Program-made: the position numbers and the translations under genes
Part shown: in pieces, positions 35,205 to 43,815 of the stretch
How positions within the stretch are numbered: the stretch's first letter is position 1
Layout: each line of letters starts with the position of its first letter
Assembly: GCA_963824095.1 (NCBI GenBank)
Contig: CAWGNS010000009.1
Span: 1,116,001 to 1,180,000 of the forward strand
Direction: 5' to 3'
Origin: JBBDWJ01 sp963824095
GTDB lineage: Bacteria; Acidobacteriota; Terriglobia; Bryobacterales; UBA6623
Length of the DNA: 64,000 nt
Notes under the pieces: model-generated
What the model was told of the DNA's origin: nothing
The model's input: only the letters and a program-made list of their open reading frames with translations
Databases searched by the model: none

Positions 35205-35595
35205 TTGTTTTTTTCTACTTAATGGATAAACCTGAGGTGGAATTCTAAGAAATCGAATTCGAGTTCTGGAAGATTATGCGCGGCCTATGATCCTGGTAAT
35301 AGAAAACGCTGAGCAGTACTGCAAAGGAGGGAGGACAGGGGAGATCGAAGAGCGGTTCCGTGAGGGGAAGCCGCGGACGGAGAATGCAAAAGCGGGGCAG
35401 CGCGCCCCGGCACCATCAACAGGCACAGTCCCAAGAGGCGACCTTGGCCGTCCCCATCTGGTGCCACCGATTCCTTCGTGGCGTCCGGCGCCGGGCCGGC
35501 CTGCTGCCAGCGCGCCGCGGTTCGCGCCGCAAGCGGCTCTCCCGGGCTGGCCCCCAGGGGCATTTCGCCGCGGTCTGCGCGCCCTTTCCGGGGTG
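35205..35595. other. Divergent intergenic region
   Basis: AT-rich from 35205 to about 35340, GC-rich after. No gene supported. Promoters for the flanking genes are at its two ends. Confidence 0.45.
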
Positions 35596-35601
35596 TATAA
35601 T
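35596..35601 (+). promoter_or_regulatory. Consensus -10 box TATAAT in a palindrome, next to start codon
   Basis: TATAAT lies inside the 13-bp palindrome GTGTATAATACAC (35593-35605) and ends 8 nt before the ATG at 35610. No Shine-Dalgarno is present. The predicted transcript start would fall at or next to the ATG. Confidence 0.6.
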
Positions 35602-35609
35602 ACACGGTC

Positions 35610-36626
35610 ATGAAACGCTCAAGAATCCTCGCTCTTTTGGGTATCGGTGTGGTCGGCGCATCCGTCATCGGATTCGTCGCATCGGCGGACCAGGAGCGAG
35701 GCACCCTGCTCGTCGCCAACAAAGGCGACCACTCTCTGGGCATCATCGACATCGCCTCGGGCAAACAGATCGCCACCGTTGCCGAAGGTGGTGTCACCGG
35801 ACACGAAGTGATCGCTTCGCCCGACGGCAAGACTGCCTACGTCCCCATCTACGGAGACTCCGGCGTCGGCAAACCCGGCACCGACGGCCAGGCGATGGCG
35901 GTCATCGATGTGGCCGGCCGCAAAGTCGTCAAGACCTTCGAATTCGCTAAGGCGATGCGCCCGCACTGCCCGATCATCGGTCCCAAGAACGGGCTGCTCT
36001 ATGTCACCACCGAGCTCGATAATTCGATCACGATCATCGACCCTAAAACGCTCAAGGTGGTTGGCACGGTGCCCACTGGCCAACCTGAATCGCACATGCT
36101 CGTGATTAGTCACGACGGTCGCCGCGGCTACACCGCCAACGTCGGGCCGGGAACGGTGTCGGTTCTCGACCTCGAAAAACGCAAAACGCTCGCCGTCATC
36201 CCGATCTCGCCGCAGACGCAGCGCATCTCGATCTCGATGGACGACAAGCAGGTCTTCACCTCCGACCAGACCCAGCCGCGCCTGGCGGTCATCAACACCG
36301 CCACCAACAGAATCGACAACTGGATTGCCCTGCCCGGCACCGGCTACGGCACCGCCCCCACCCCGGACGGCAAATGGCTCGTGGTAGCGGTTTCGAAGAC
36401 GAATCAGGTAGCGATCGTCGATCTCGCGGCCGGAAAGGTAGCGCATGTCATTGACGTACCGAAATCACCGCAGGAATCGCTGGTGCGCCCGGACGGAAAG
36501 ATGGCCTACGTCTCCTGCGACGCAAGCGGAAAAATCGCCGCAATTCGCACGTCCGACTGGAAGGTGGATTCGCTGATCGACGCCGGCAAGGTCGCCGACG
36601 GCCTGGCCTGGGCCGGTTCGCACTGA
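35610..36626 (+). CDS. Exported YVTN-type beta-propeller protein
   Basis: 338 residues, ATG at 35610, with a signal peptide (ILALLGIGVVGASVIGFVAS). Repeats of about 40-45 residues each carry blade signatures: GTLLVANKGDHSLGIIDIAS, EVIASPDGKTAYVP, GLLYVTTELDNSITIIDPKT, MLVISHDGRRGYTANVGPGT, VVAVSKTNQVAIVDLAAGKV, SLVRPDGKMAYVSCD. This is a seven-blade YVTN propeller, usually extracytoplasmic and of unknown ligand. Probably leaderless (see TATAAT box). A hairpin at 36668 ends the unit. Confidence 0.85.
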   Translation: MKRSRILALLGIGVVGASVIGFVASADQERGTLLVANKGDHSLGIIDIASGKQIATVAEGGVTGHEVIASPDGKTAYVPIYGDSGVGKPGTDGQAMAVIDVAGRKVVKTFEFAKAMRPHCPIIGPKNGLLYVTTELDNSITIIDPKTLKVVGTVPTGQPESHMLVISHDGRRGYTANVGPGTVSVLDLEKRKTLAVIPISPQTQRISISMDDKQVFTSDQTQPRLAVINTATNRIDNWIALPGTGYGTAPTPDGKWLVVAVSKTNQVAIVDLAAGKVAHVIDVPKSPQESLVRPDGKMAYVSCDASGKIAAIRTSDWKVDSLIDAGKVADGLAWAGSH

Positions 36627-36667
36627 AGCGCCGCGGCCGAAGATTTCGCACCAACCTCGCGAGGCAA

Positions 36668-36691
36668 ACGGGCCCGGCTAATCGGGCCCGT
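36668..36691 (+). terminator. Terminator-like hairpin
   Basis: ACGGGCCCG, 6-nt loop GCTAAT, CGGGCCCGT: perfect 9-bp stem 42 bp after the beta-propeller stop. Only a short T-rich stretch follows. Confidence 0.6.
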
Positions 36692-36980
36692 CCATCGTTA
36701 TCCCAACCGCGGATTCCTGCGAGCTCGAGCCACCGATCCTCAGCCAGCGTCGGGCCCAATCCAAACGCGTTTCCGCCGGACATCCCGGCCACTGAACTGC
36801 ATCGATAGAACGACCTGCGCCCTCGGCGGATTGCGGCCGAGGTTTCGGCTTGAGCGTCATCGTCGCCCTGCGATCCATCCAGAGTTGCCGCTAGCCCGCT
36901 TCTCTCAGTGCGCCCCGAAGGCGCAGATCAGCAGTGGGGGAGGGACCCACCCATGCAGTTGTCGGTAGGACACGAGCGGC

Positions 36981-37649
36981 TTGGTCGAGAAACCGGCTGG
37001 GCCGAAGCCTCGTGACAAAGCCCACGTAAGGTGGGTGAGCAACTGGGCAGGCCGTAACGCGAGTAAAGCTAGAGCAGGCCTCGAAAGTGAAGTCGCGGAT
37101 GCCCAAGTGATCAACTATGCGGACGACTTCGTGATTCTTACTCGCGGCAATGCGGCAAAAGCGCTGGATTGGACGCGGCTGGTGATGACGCGGATTAGTC
37201 TGCCTCTGAACGAGGCGAAAAGCAGCATCAATCAAGCGCGCCAGCAGCGGTTTGACTTTCTCGGATACGCGTTCGGGCCGCATCATTATCGGAAAGATGG
37301 CCACTGGTACTTGGGAGCCAGTCCGTCCCACAAGAGCGTGCTGCGGATCAAGCAGAAAGTGGGAGACCTGCTACAGCCGGGCAGTGGGGGGACCTGGGAG
37401 GAGGTCCGCGACCGTCTGAATCAGATTCTGAGAGGGTGGTCGGGTTACTTCAGCCAGGGAACCCGGTTGCCCGCGTATCGGCCGGTCGACGATCATGTCT
37501 ACCAGCGCGTGCGCGACTTTCTGACGAGGCGCCATCAGGTGCAATCGCGAGGCACCCGTCGATTCTCAGACGCAGTGGTCTATGGCGAAGTCGGCGTTCT
37601 ACGCCTACGTCATGTCCACCTTGGCCCTCCGCCGACAGCTTTGCGGTGA
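36981..37649 (+). pseudogene. Group II intron reverse transcriptase/maturase, C-terminal fragment
   Basis: The frame carries AQVINYADDFVILTRGNAAK (the YADD catalytic motif), SLPLNEAKSS, RFDFLGYAFGPHHY and the maturase helix region WEEVRDRLNQILRGWSGYFS. RT motifs before YADD (fingers and first palm Asp) are absent, and the first 40 or so residues are non-homologous intron RNA sequence. Not expected to make an active enzyme. Confidence 0.8.
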
Positions 37650-37659
37650 AGCCAGTCGG

Positions 37660-37690
37660 AAAGCCGGATGGAAATCCGCACGTCCGGTTT
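37660..37690 (+). ncRNA. Group II intron domain V-like hairpin
   Basis: AAGCCGGATGGAAATCCG followed by CACGTCCGGTTT folds as the AGCC...GGUU lower stem with a 2-nt bulge and a short GG-AAAU-CC top, slightly shorter than the usual 34-nt domain V. It lies 10 nt after the RT fragment. Confidence 0.6.
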
Positions 37691-37735
37691 GATGAGCGGG
37701 GATGGGAAACGGAGTCATGATCGGAACTGAGACAC

Positions 37736-38043
37736 CGGCATCACGGCGAAAGCCGCCCGCAACCGCAATTCCTCCGATCTACAGCCATCGCGTCCATCCT
37801 CGACTCACCACAGAATCGGCTGCGAGGCGTGATAAGGGCGCGTCTACTTCGTTGCGCTTGCTCGCCGTGCTCAACGTACTGCCCAAGTACGCCTCCGCGC
37901 GCCAAGCGGCGCGCGCCTCGTATCCACGGCCTTCTCCTGCCTCTCGCTCCGATTCTGTGTGAGAGAAGCGGGCCAGCCGGGGCCTCGGCTTCGCTGCGGC
38001 CGACAGGCGAGAGCGCCTGCCACTACCTTCAGAAACAACGGCC
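37736..38043. other. Intergenic region with repeat
   Basis: No gene. A family A palindrome lies at 38002-38026, just before the stop codon of the converging gene. Confidence 0.45.
38002..38026. repeat. Dispersed palindrome family A
   Basis: GACAGGCGAGAGCGCCTG then CCACTAC, near-identical to 5647-5677. Confidence 0.75.
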
Positions 38044-39165
38044 CTAGCGAATCTCAAACGGATAGCGCGTCACCGATTCCTGGTTGCCGAGCTTATCGGT
38101 GACCGTCAACACCATCACGTAGTCGCCGCTGGGAATATTCTTATCGAGATCCACCCGGAAGCGGCCCGGCAGCCAGCGCCGCGGGTAGAACGACTCGCCT
38201 TCATCGGCCTGCGGGGTGAAGGTGAACATCACACCGCCCTCGGAATTGACCACTTGCAACTGTGAATCGACGTCGTAGGAGTTGTTGCCGCTCAGCTCGA
38301 AGCCAGTGATGTAGAACGAGCCCCACATCGTGCCACCCGGCCGGAACGTCGGCGTCTCGACCGGCTCGCCCCCCTCGCCCTGCTGAAATACGAAATTGCG
38401 AATCGTCAGCTTGTCGGTGTCGCCGATTTCCTTGCCCAGCACCTGAAAACTCAGCTCCTGGCGCGCTTCCTCCTGCGGCCGCAGCTCGTCGTGCGCGTAG
38501 ATCACGATCTTGTAGGTGCCGGCCTCGGCGTGGAACGGAATCCGCGGCGAAGCGCGCACCACCGGCATCCAATGCTCGTCCTGCGGATAGACCTCCTCGG
38601 CGACGGTGCCCGCTTCGCTGTTGGCAAACGGAGCGTCCTGCACGCCCAGAAAATCGACGCGGTAGGAAAGCTTCATCTGATACTCGTATTCGCTGACGTG
38701 AAAGCCGCCGATGTGGAACACGATGTAGACCTGCTCGCCGGGATAGAACGAGCTGCCGGCCGGCAGCGGATAGCCGTCTTCGCTGTCGAGAAACTGCGCT
38801 TTGACGATGGTCAGGTGCTCGATCTTCTCCGGCTTCTTAACGCGCCGCGTTTGAGCCGCAAGCGATGTTGCGCACAACGCCAGCAACACAGCCAACGCGG
38901 CGGCCAGGCTTCGCCCCGGTTTTGCCGCATCGTGTCTTGGCCGCGCCGCCGGGAGGGGACAGTCACCGCATTCCGCGCCAAGTGAACCCGGCAAACGATA
39001 GGCCCATCGGGGCGCGAAACACCGTGACGGTCCCCAAGGGGCGCCGAACCGGTCCACGGGACTGGCAATTCCAGGCTGCGCGGCGATCGCGGTTGGAGTG
39101 AAACTGCCGGCTTCAGCCGGCGACGGGCATGCCCCGGGGGGCGTCTGCGGGAGCGCTTGCGGCAT
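38044..39165 (-). CDS. Exported two-domain beta-sandwich protein of unknown function
   Basis: The open frame has 373 codons from an ATG at 39165 that overlaps the end of thiI by 53 bp. The signal peptide (RSLAAALAVLLALCATSLAA) begins only at residue about 86, so the true start may be internal (a TTG at 38994 is possible). Residues about 40-75 are encoded by an 81-bp REPIN-like element. After the signal come two Ig-like beta domains: IVKAQFLDSEDGYPLPAGSS, FYPGEQVYIVFHIGGFHVSE, AGTYKIVIYAHDEL; then FRPGGTMWGSFYITGFELSG, DKNIPSGDYVMVLTVTDKLG. No known family. Confidence 0.7.
   Translation of the reverse strand: MPQALPQTPPGACPSPAEAGSFTPTAIAAQPGIASPVDRFGAPWGPSRCFAPRWAYRLPGSLGAECGDCPLPAARPRHDAAKPGRSLAAALAVLLALCATSLAAQTRRVKKPEKIEHLTIVKAQFLDSEDGYPLPAGSSFYPGEQVYIVFHIGGFHVSEYEYQMKLSYRVDFLGVQDAPFANSEAGTVAEEVYPQDEHWMPVVRASPRIPFHAEAGTYKIVIYAHDELRPQEEARQELSFQVLGKEIGDTDKLTIRNFVFQQGEGGEPVETPTFRPGGTMWGSFYITGFELSGNNSYDVDSQLQVVNSEGGVMFTFTPQADEGESFYPRRWLPGRFRVDLDKNIPSGDYVMVLTVTDKLGNQESVTRYPFEIR
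38955..39035. repeat. 81-bp REPIN-like inverted-repeat element, copy 2
   Basis: 22-nt arms 38955-38976 (GGGGACAGTCACCGCATTCC...) and 39014-39035 (...GTGACGGTCCCC), with four mismatches, and a 37-nt centre. It covers codons just upstream of the signal-peptide segment of the gene at 38044-39165. Confidence 0.85.
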
Positions 39166-40366
39166 CTTTCAGAGCAACCCTGCCCTCATCATACACATAG
39201 GTTTCGCGCACGGTCTCAGCGAGCGCCGTGTTCACCAGGGCATCAATATCAAGACTCTGCTCGGCGGCATCGAGTTGCCCGATCTTGGCGAAAATTTCGG
39301 GGCTCTTGGGCATGTAGAGCGGGCAGCAGTCGGTGAACGGCTCGCTCGAGATGTCGTAGGTGCCGATCTGGCGGGCGATCGCGAGGATGTCCTGCTTGTC
39401 GTCGCCGACCAGCGGCCGGTAGATCGGCAGCGTAGCGACCGCGCCCACCGCCTGCATGTTCTGAAGCGTCTGCGAGGCGACCTGCGCGATGCTGTCGCCG
39501 GTCACCAAGCCGCGGGCGTGCACCTTATAGGCCAGCCGCTGGGCGATGCGCAGCATGAAGCGGCGGTAGAGCAGAATGCGGAAGGCGTCGGGCGCCCCAG
39601 CGACCACGGCGCGTTGCACGCCCGAAAACGGCACCAGGTAGAGCCGCGCCCCGCTCTGGTAAGGCGCCAGCGCCTCGACCAGCCGCCGCGCCACCGGCGG
39701 GCTGTCTTCGCCGGGCTCGTTGGCCGCGCCGTGGAAGTGAACAAAAGTCAGCCGCACGCCGCGCTTGATGATTTTGTAAGCCGCCACCGCCGAATCAAAG
39801 CCGCCCGACAGCAGACAGGTGAGCTTTCCCGCCGTCGCCGTCGGCAGCCCGCCCACGCCAGGCACCTTGCGCGCGTAAACCAGCGCCCGGTAGGGCGTCA
39901 CTTCGATGTAGCAGGTCGCCTCGGCGGACGCCAGATCGACCCGGATCGGGCGCCCAGCCGCCGCCGCCTCGTCGTTGATCCGCTGGCCCAACTCGCGCTC
40001 AACCTGCGACGACCGGAAGGGCAAAGTTTTCCTCGAACGCCTGCAACGCACTCGAAACGTAGTAAAGGGGATATCGGACATCAGCCGGGCTCCGGTTTGG
40101 ACGATATCCGCCATCGTCGGCTCGGACTCTACGCCGACGCCCACCGACGAAATGCCGGGGACCTTCGCCAGCCGCGCCAATGCCGCCTCGCGCGCCAGTT
40201 CTGTATTGCAGATTACAACCAGGCGGTGGTCTTCAAAGCGGGGAATATCGAGATCGAGCCCGCCCAGAGCCTGGCGGATGGCCTGTCGCAGCTTCTGAAC
40301 AAAAAACTGGCGGTTGCAGCCCTTCAGCCAGATCTCGTGGTAGTGAACGATAAGAACGGGTCGCAT
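39113..40366 (-). CDS. thiI: tRNA 4-thiouridine sulfurtransferase (ThiI), no rhodanese domain
   Basis: 417 residues. NFLD and THUMP domains come first (residues about 1-165: LIVHYHEIWLKGCNRQFF, RVRCRRSRKTLPFRSSQVER, YIEVTPYRALVYARKVPGVG). The PP-loop ATPase site is SGGFDS at 187-192, followed by GLVTGDSIAQVASQTLQNMQ, PIYRPLVGDDKQDILAIARQ and FTDCCPLYMP with C347/C348. It installs s4U8 in tRNA and supplies sulfur for thiamine. The C-terminal rhodanese domain of the E. coli type is absent, as in many bacteria, so another sulfur carrier is used. Confidence 0.92.
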   Translation of the reverse strand: MRPVLIVHYHEIWLKGCNRQFFVQKLRQAIRQALGGLDLDIPRFEDHRLVVICNTELAREAALARLAKVPGISSVGVGVESEPTMADIVQTGARLMSDIPFTTFRVRCRRSRKTLPFRSSQVERELGQRINDEAAAAGRPIRVDLASAEATCYIEVTPYRALVYARKVPGVGGLPTATAGKLTCLLSGGFDSAVAAYKIIKRGVRLTFVHFHGAANEPGEDSPPVARRLVEALAPYQSGARLYLVPFSGVQRAVVAGAPDAFRILLYRRFMLRIAQRLAYKVHARGLVTGDSIAQVASQTLQNMQAVGAVATLPIYRPLVGDDKQDILAIARQIGTYDISSEPFTDCCPLYMPKSPEIFAKIGQLDAAEQSLDIDALVNTALAETVRETYVYDEGRVALKDAASAPADAPRGMPVAG

Positions 40367-40396
40367 AGTCGGGCAGCGATGTACCTGCCCGGCTCC

Positions 40397-40402
40397 ATTA
40401 TA
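40397..40402 (-). promoter_or_regulatory. -10 box TATAAT for thiI
   Basis: On the minus strand, TATAAT lies 30 nt before the thiI ATG. A -35 match is not clear. Confidence 0.5.
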
Positions 40403-40796
40403 TCGACCGGCAGCTCCTCAGCCCCAAAAGGGCGGCCCCGATTCATAACCCACGGCTTTACTCGTGGGAGAACGTGAGCTGCTACCCGCCCTGGAAGGGG
40501 CGGTTCAAGACCACAGGCCGCCGCACACAGGGCCCCGCCCTTCCGAATCGCCCTTCCAGGGCTGTTTCCATCCGCCATCCCTGGGCCGGCTGGTGGCCTG
40601 CCTGGGGTTTGGCCTTTCTCGGGGAAACCAAGACAGAAGGCAAGCTCAAGTTTTCCACCGGCGGCCGATAAGTGAGGGCAGACCTAGCTTGTTCTTCTCT
40701 TCTCACGGAGGGCGGCTGGGGCTTCGGGTCTTTTCCCGCGCGCCTCGCCGCCCTCTCTTCCAGGGCGGCCGCGCCGTCGCGAAGCGCCGTTGGCAC
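40403..40796. other. Divergent intergenic region with repeat
   Basis: Holds family G (40448-40508) and further CCTTCCAGGGC pieces. No gene supported. Confidence 0.45.
40448..40508. repeat. Dispersed repeat family G (hairpin plus CCCTGGAA block)
   Basis: A CCCACGGCTTTACTCGTGGG hairpin is followed 17 nt later by GCCCTGGAAGGGGCGGT. The same two-part arrangement is at 60885-60945. Hairpins of this kind also form the ends of IS200/IS605-type elements, but no transposase is near. Confidence 0.55.
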
Positions 40797-41309
40797 ATGC
40801 GATTTCCGCCCCTCCTTATCCTTTGCGCATTCGGGGCCTGGCTGCCGCAAGCCCCCGCCCAGGCTACGTCAAGCCACCCCGTGGCCCAGACTGTGCCAGG
40901 ACCAACTGCGGCCCAGGCCGCGACGGCTGAAACAGCCGCGCCAAATCGAACCGCCGCCCCCGCAGCCCCGAAGCAAGCCGCCACCGCCGCCCCGACGCCT
41001 GCCGGCAATCCCACGACTGGTAACAATCCCAGGCCCGTCAACACTCCAGCGCGCGCCGAACCCCGCAGCCCCGCGACGCGGGGACTCGGCGCGGCGCGCT
41101 TCCTGACGCCACCGGCAAGGCCGGGGACCTTTCGTCCTTCTCCGAATCCGGCCCGCCCAGCCTGGCAGAGTGAGGGCCGCAAGCGGCTCAACGACGCTCG
41201 CCAACGCCTCTGGTCCCGGGCCCCCATCACGCGCCAGAGGCACACCGAAGCACTTCAGCGGCTGCGAGGAGCAGATCAAGGTCCGCCCCCGGAGCCGAAT
41301 CGACCGTAA
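40797..41309 (+). CDS. Hypothetical exported Pro/Ala-rich protein
   Basis: 170 residues from an ATG at 40797 at a clear signal peptide (FPPLLILCAFGAWLPQAPAQA). The mature part is low-complexity Ala/Pro/Thr (AAPNRTAAPAAPKQAATAAP) ending in a short basic helical stretch (RKRLNDARQRLWSRAPITRQ). No family. Codon pattern is consistent with coding, but the region could be spurious. An upstream in-frame extension to 40464 runs through repeat DNA and is rejected. Confidence 0.45.
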   Translation: MRFPPLLILCAFGAWLPQAPAQATSSHPVAQTVPGPTAAQAATAETAAPNRTAAPAAPKQAATAAPTPAGNPTTGNNPRPVNTPARAEPRSPATRGLGAARFLTPPARPGTFRPSPNPARPAWQSEGRKRLNDARQRLWSRAPITRQRHTEALQRLRGADQGPPPEPNRP

Positions 41310-41434
41310 GCCCGCGCCTCCCTGCAGCGGCCCAGGCTCCGCTGAGCCCTAAGTCCCCGCGGCGGCCCAAGTCCCGCCGGACCTCTTCACAGGCCACCTC
41401 TGACGAGGCTTGGGGTTCCTCACGCTTCTCGCCT

Positions 41435-41810
41435 TTGCCACTCTTTTGGGCTGGCTGGATCATCCGCGCCAAGCCCGACGGCCAGCAACTGCTCGAGCCG
41501 GTGGTTCAGTGGAACGCCCAGAATCAGGTGGTTGCGGCTCCGATCGAGCTCAGCGACGACGCTGATGTGGTCGTATTGCAGCTCTACGGAACGGGCCTTC
41601 GGAGGCGTTTTGGCCTGAGCGACGTGCACGTGGTGATCGGTGGTATCGACTGCCCGGTGCTCTACGCTGGCGAGCATCCCGAATTCCCGGGCCTCGACCA
41701 GATCAATGTTCAGTTGCTGCGGAGCTTGCGCGGCGCGGGGTTGGTAAGTATTCAAGTGACGATTGAAGACAGGCTGGCCAATATACTGCAAATACATATT
41801 TTGGAGAATA
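41435..41810 (+). pseudogene. Orphan fragment of Solibacter-type C-terminal domain (TIGR03437-like)
   Basis: Residues read LEPVVQWNAQNQVVAAPIEL, VVVLQLYGTGLRRRFGLSDV, VVIGGIDCPVLYAGEHPEFP and GLDQINVQLLRSLRGAGLV, the second half of the domain that ends many Solibacter surface proteins. There is no start, signal peptide or upstream domain, and the frame runs into a repeat element at 41871. It is a remnant of a large secreted protein gene. Confidence 0.65.
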
Positions 41811-42176
41811 CTTTGGCTGGCCTGAAATGGTGGGGCATGCTTCGCCTGCCTGAAACAGCCTGGATGCCCCAGTGGGGTAGGCCTCCGGCCTGCCGAAATG
41901 AGGTGGGGGCACCGTAAACTGCGGATGTCCCCGTAAAGCCGCAACAGGGCAGTCCTCCGGCCTGTCCTTAGGACAGACAGGATTGTCTGTCCCACATGGC
42001 TCGGAAGCTTCCGGTGCCGTCCCCGATGGCCTCTGCCGTGGGCGGGGCCCTTTTGGGCAGGCCGGAGGCCTACCCCACTGGTGCCACTGGTGCCGCCCGG
42101 TCGGCTGGTCGCCAGCCGCACCGGGCTCCACATACCCAATGCCCAAAATGCGACACTAGCAGTTTGGGATTTGCCC
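41811..42176. other. Region upstream of fbp, MITE-like
   Basis: Occupied mainly by the 209-bp inverted-repeat element at 41871-42079. No gene. Confidence 0.5.
41871..42079. repeat. 209-bp element with perfect 24-bp terminal inverted repeats
   Basis: Ends 41871-41894 and 42056-42079 are perfectly complementary (core GGTAGGCCTCCGGCCTGCC). Inside, a family C palindrome GGACAGACAGGATTGTCTGT lies at 41971-41990. No target duplication was recognised. Confidence 0.7.
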
Positions 42177-43238
<1,062 letters not shown>

Positions 43239-43265
43239 GGGCGCGCGCAGCCCGAGGCGCTCGAT

Positions 43266-43346
43266 GGGGACAGTCACCGCGTTTCGCACCTCGATTTTTC
43301 AGAGGTTTACAGGGTTTGCAGGGTGCGAAACACGGTGACTGTCCCC
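43266..43346. repeat. 81-bp REPIN-like inverted-repeat element, copy 3
   Basis: 22-nt arms 43266-43287 and 43325-43346 (core GGGGACAGTCACCGCGTTTC). The 37-nt centre is nearly the reverse complement of the centre of copy 1 (shared CCTCGATTTTTCAGAGGT). Confidence 0.9.
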
Positions 43347-43673
43347 CTCCGGCAGACTTTTTCCGCAGCCTGTTACGCCTGCGGCGCTGTTTCGCCGATT
43401 CGTGGCGGGGTAGGGGGCAGCGGGCGTCGCCCGCGGTGGTTCTGGCAGCAAAGTGTCTGGGCCGTCGAAAAATACGTAACTCTTGGGCCGTTTCGAAAAT
43501 CCACTGGGTTCAAGGTTGATTGAGGGGCGTTTCGTTCTAGAACGATACGGGCGGCGTGCTGCACGTGCCGCGCCCGCTAAATCCCATCGCTGTGTCCGCG
43601 GGAGGGCCGCGGAAATCCCCGGGCCGCGAGGGTGACTTCCCACACGGTTTTGCGGTCTTTTCCGGATATCCTA

Positions 43674-43700
43674 TTGATAGGAATGCGCGTTATCTATGAT
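43674..43700 (+). promoter_or_regulatory. Candidate promoter for the OmpA/PKD gene
   Basis: TTGATA (43674-43679), 15-bp spacer, TATGAT (43695-43700). This implies an approximately 110-nt leader before the ATG at 43816. Confidence 0.4.
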
Positions 43701-43815
43701 ACACTTGTGGAGTTCTCTGTTTTCCGCGCCCGCATCGGATACCCTCGAGCTAGCGGCCCCCGGCTTGGTGGGTTTTGGCCCGGTACTTTTACGTTTCCCT
43801 GTATGAGGTAATGTC

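Larger units (their letters stand above)
36908..37735 (+). mobile_element. Group II intron, internally deleted
   Basis: Starts with GTGCGCCCC, matching the GUGYG 5' end of bacterial group II introns. Domain I-like sequence follows (GAGGGACCCACCCATG, GGTGGGTGAGCAACTGGGC, CGAAAGTGAAG). The C-terminal half of the intron-encoded protein is next, then a domain V-like hairpin at about 37660-37690. Total about 0.83 kb instead of 2-2.5 kb, so it has lost the N-terminal half of the reverse transcriptase and is probably immobile. The exact 3' end is uncertain. Confidence 0.75.
43239..43815. other. Intergenic region with REPIN and promoter
   Basis: Holds REPIN-like copy 3 (43266-43346), an AT-richer stretch around 43455-43520 and a candidate promoter at 43674-43700 for the OmpA gene. 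No gene. Confidence 0.55.

Noticed and set aside
40464..40796. Upstream extension of the Pro/Ala-rich protein
   Set aside because: Runs through family G repeat DNA; a typical signal peptide begins at 40797.
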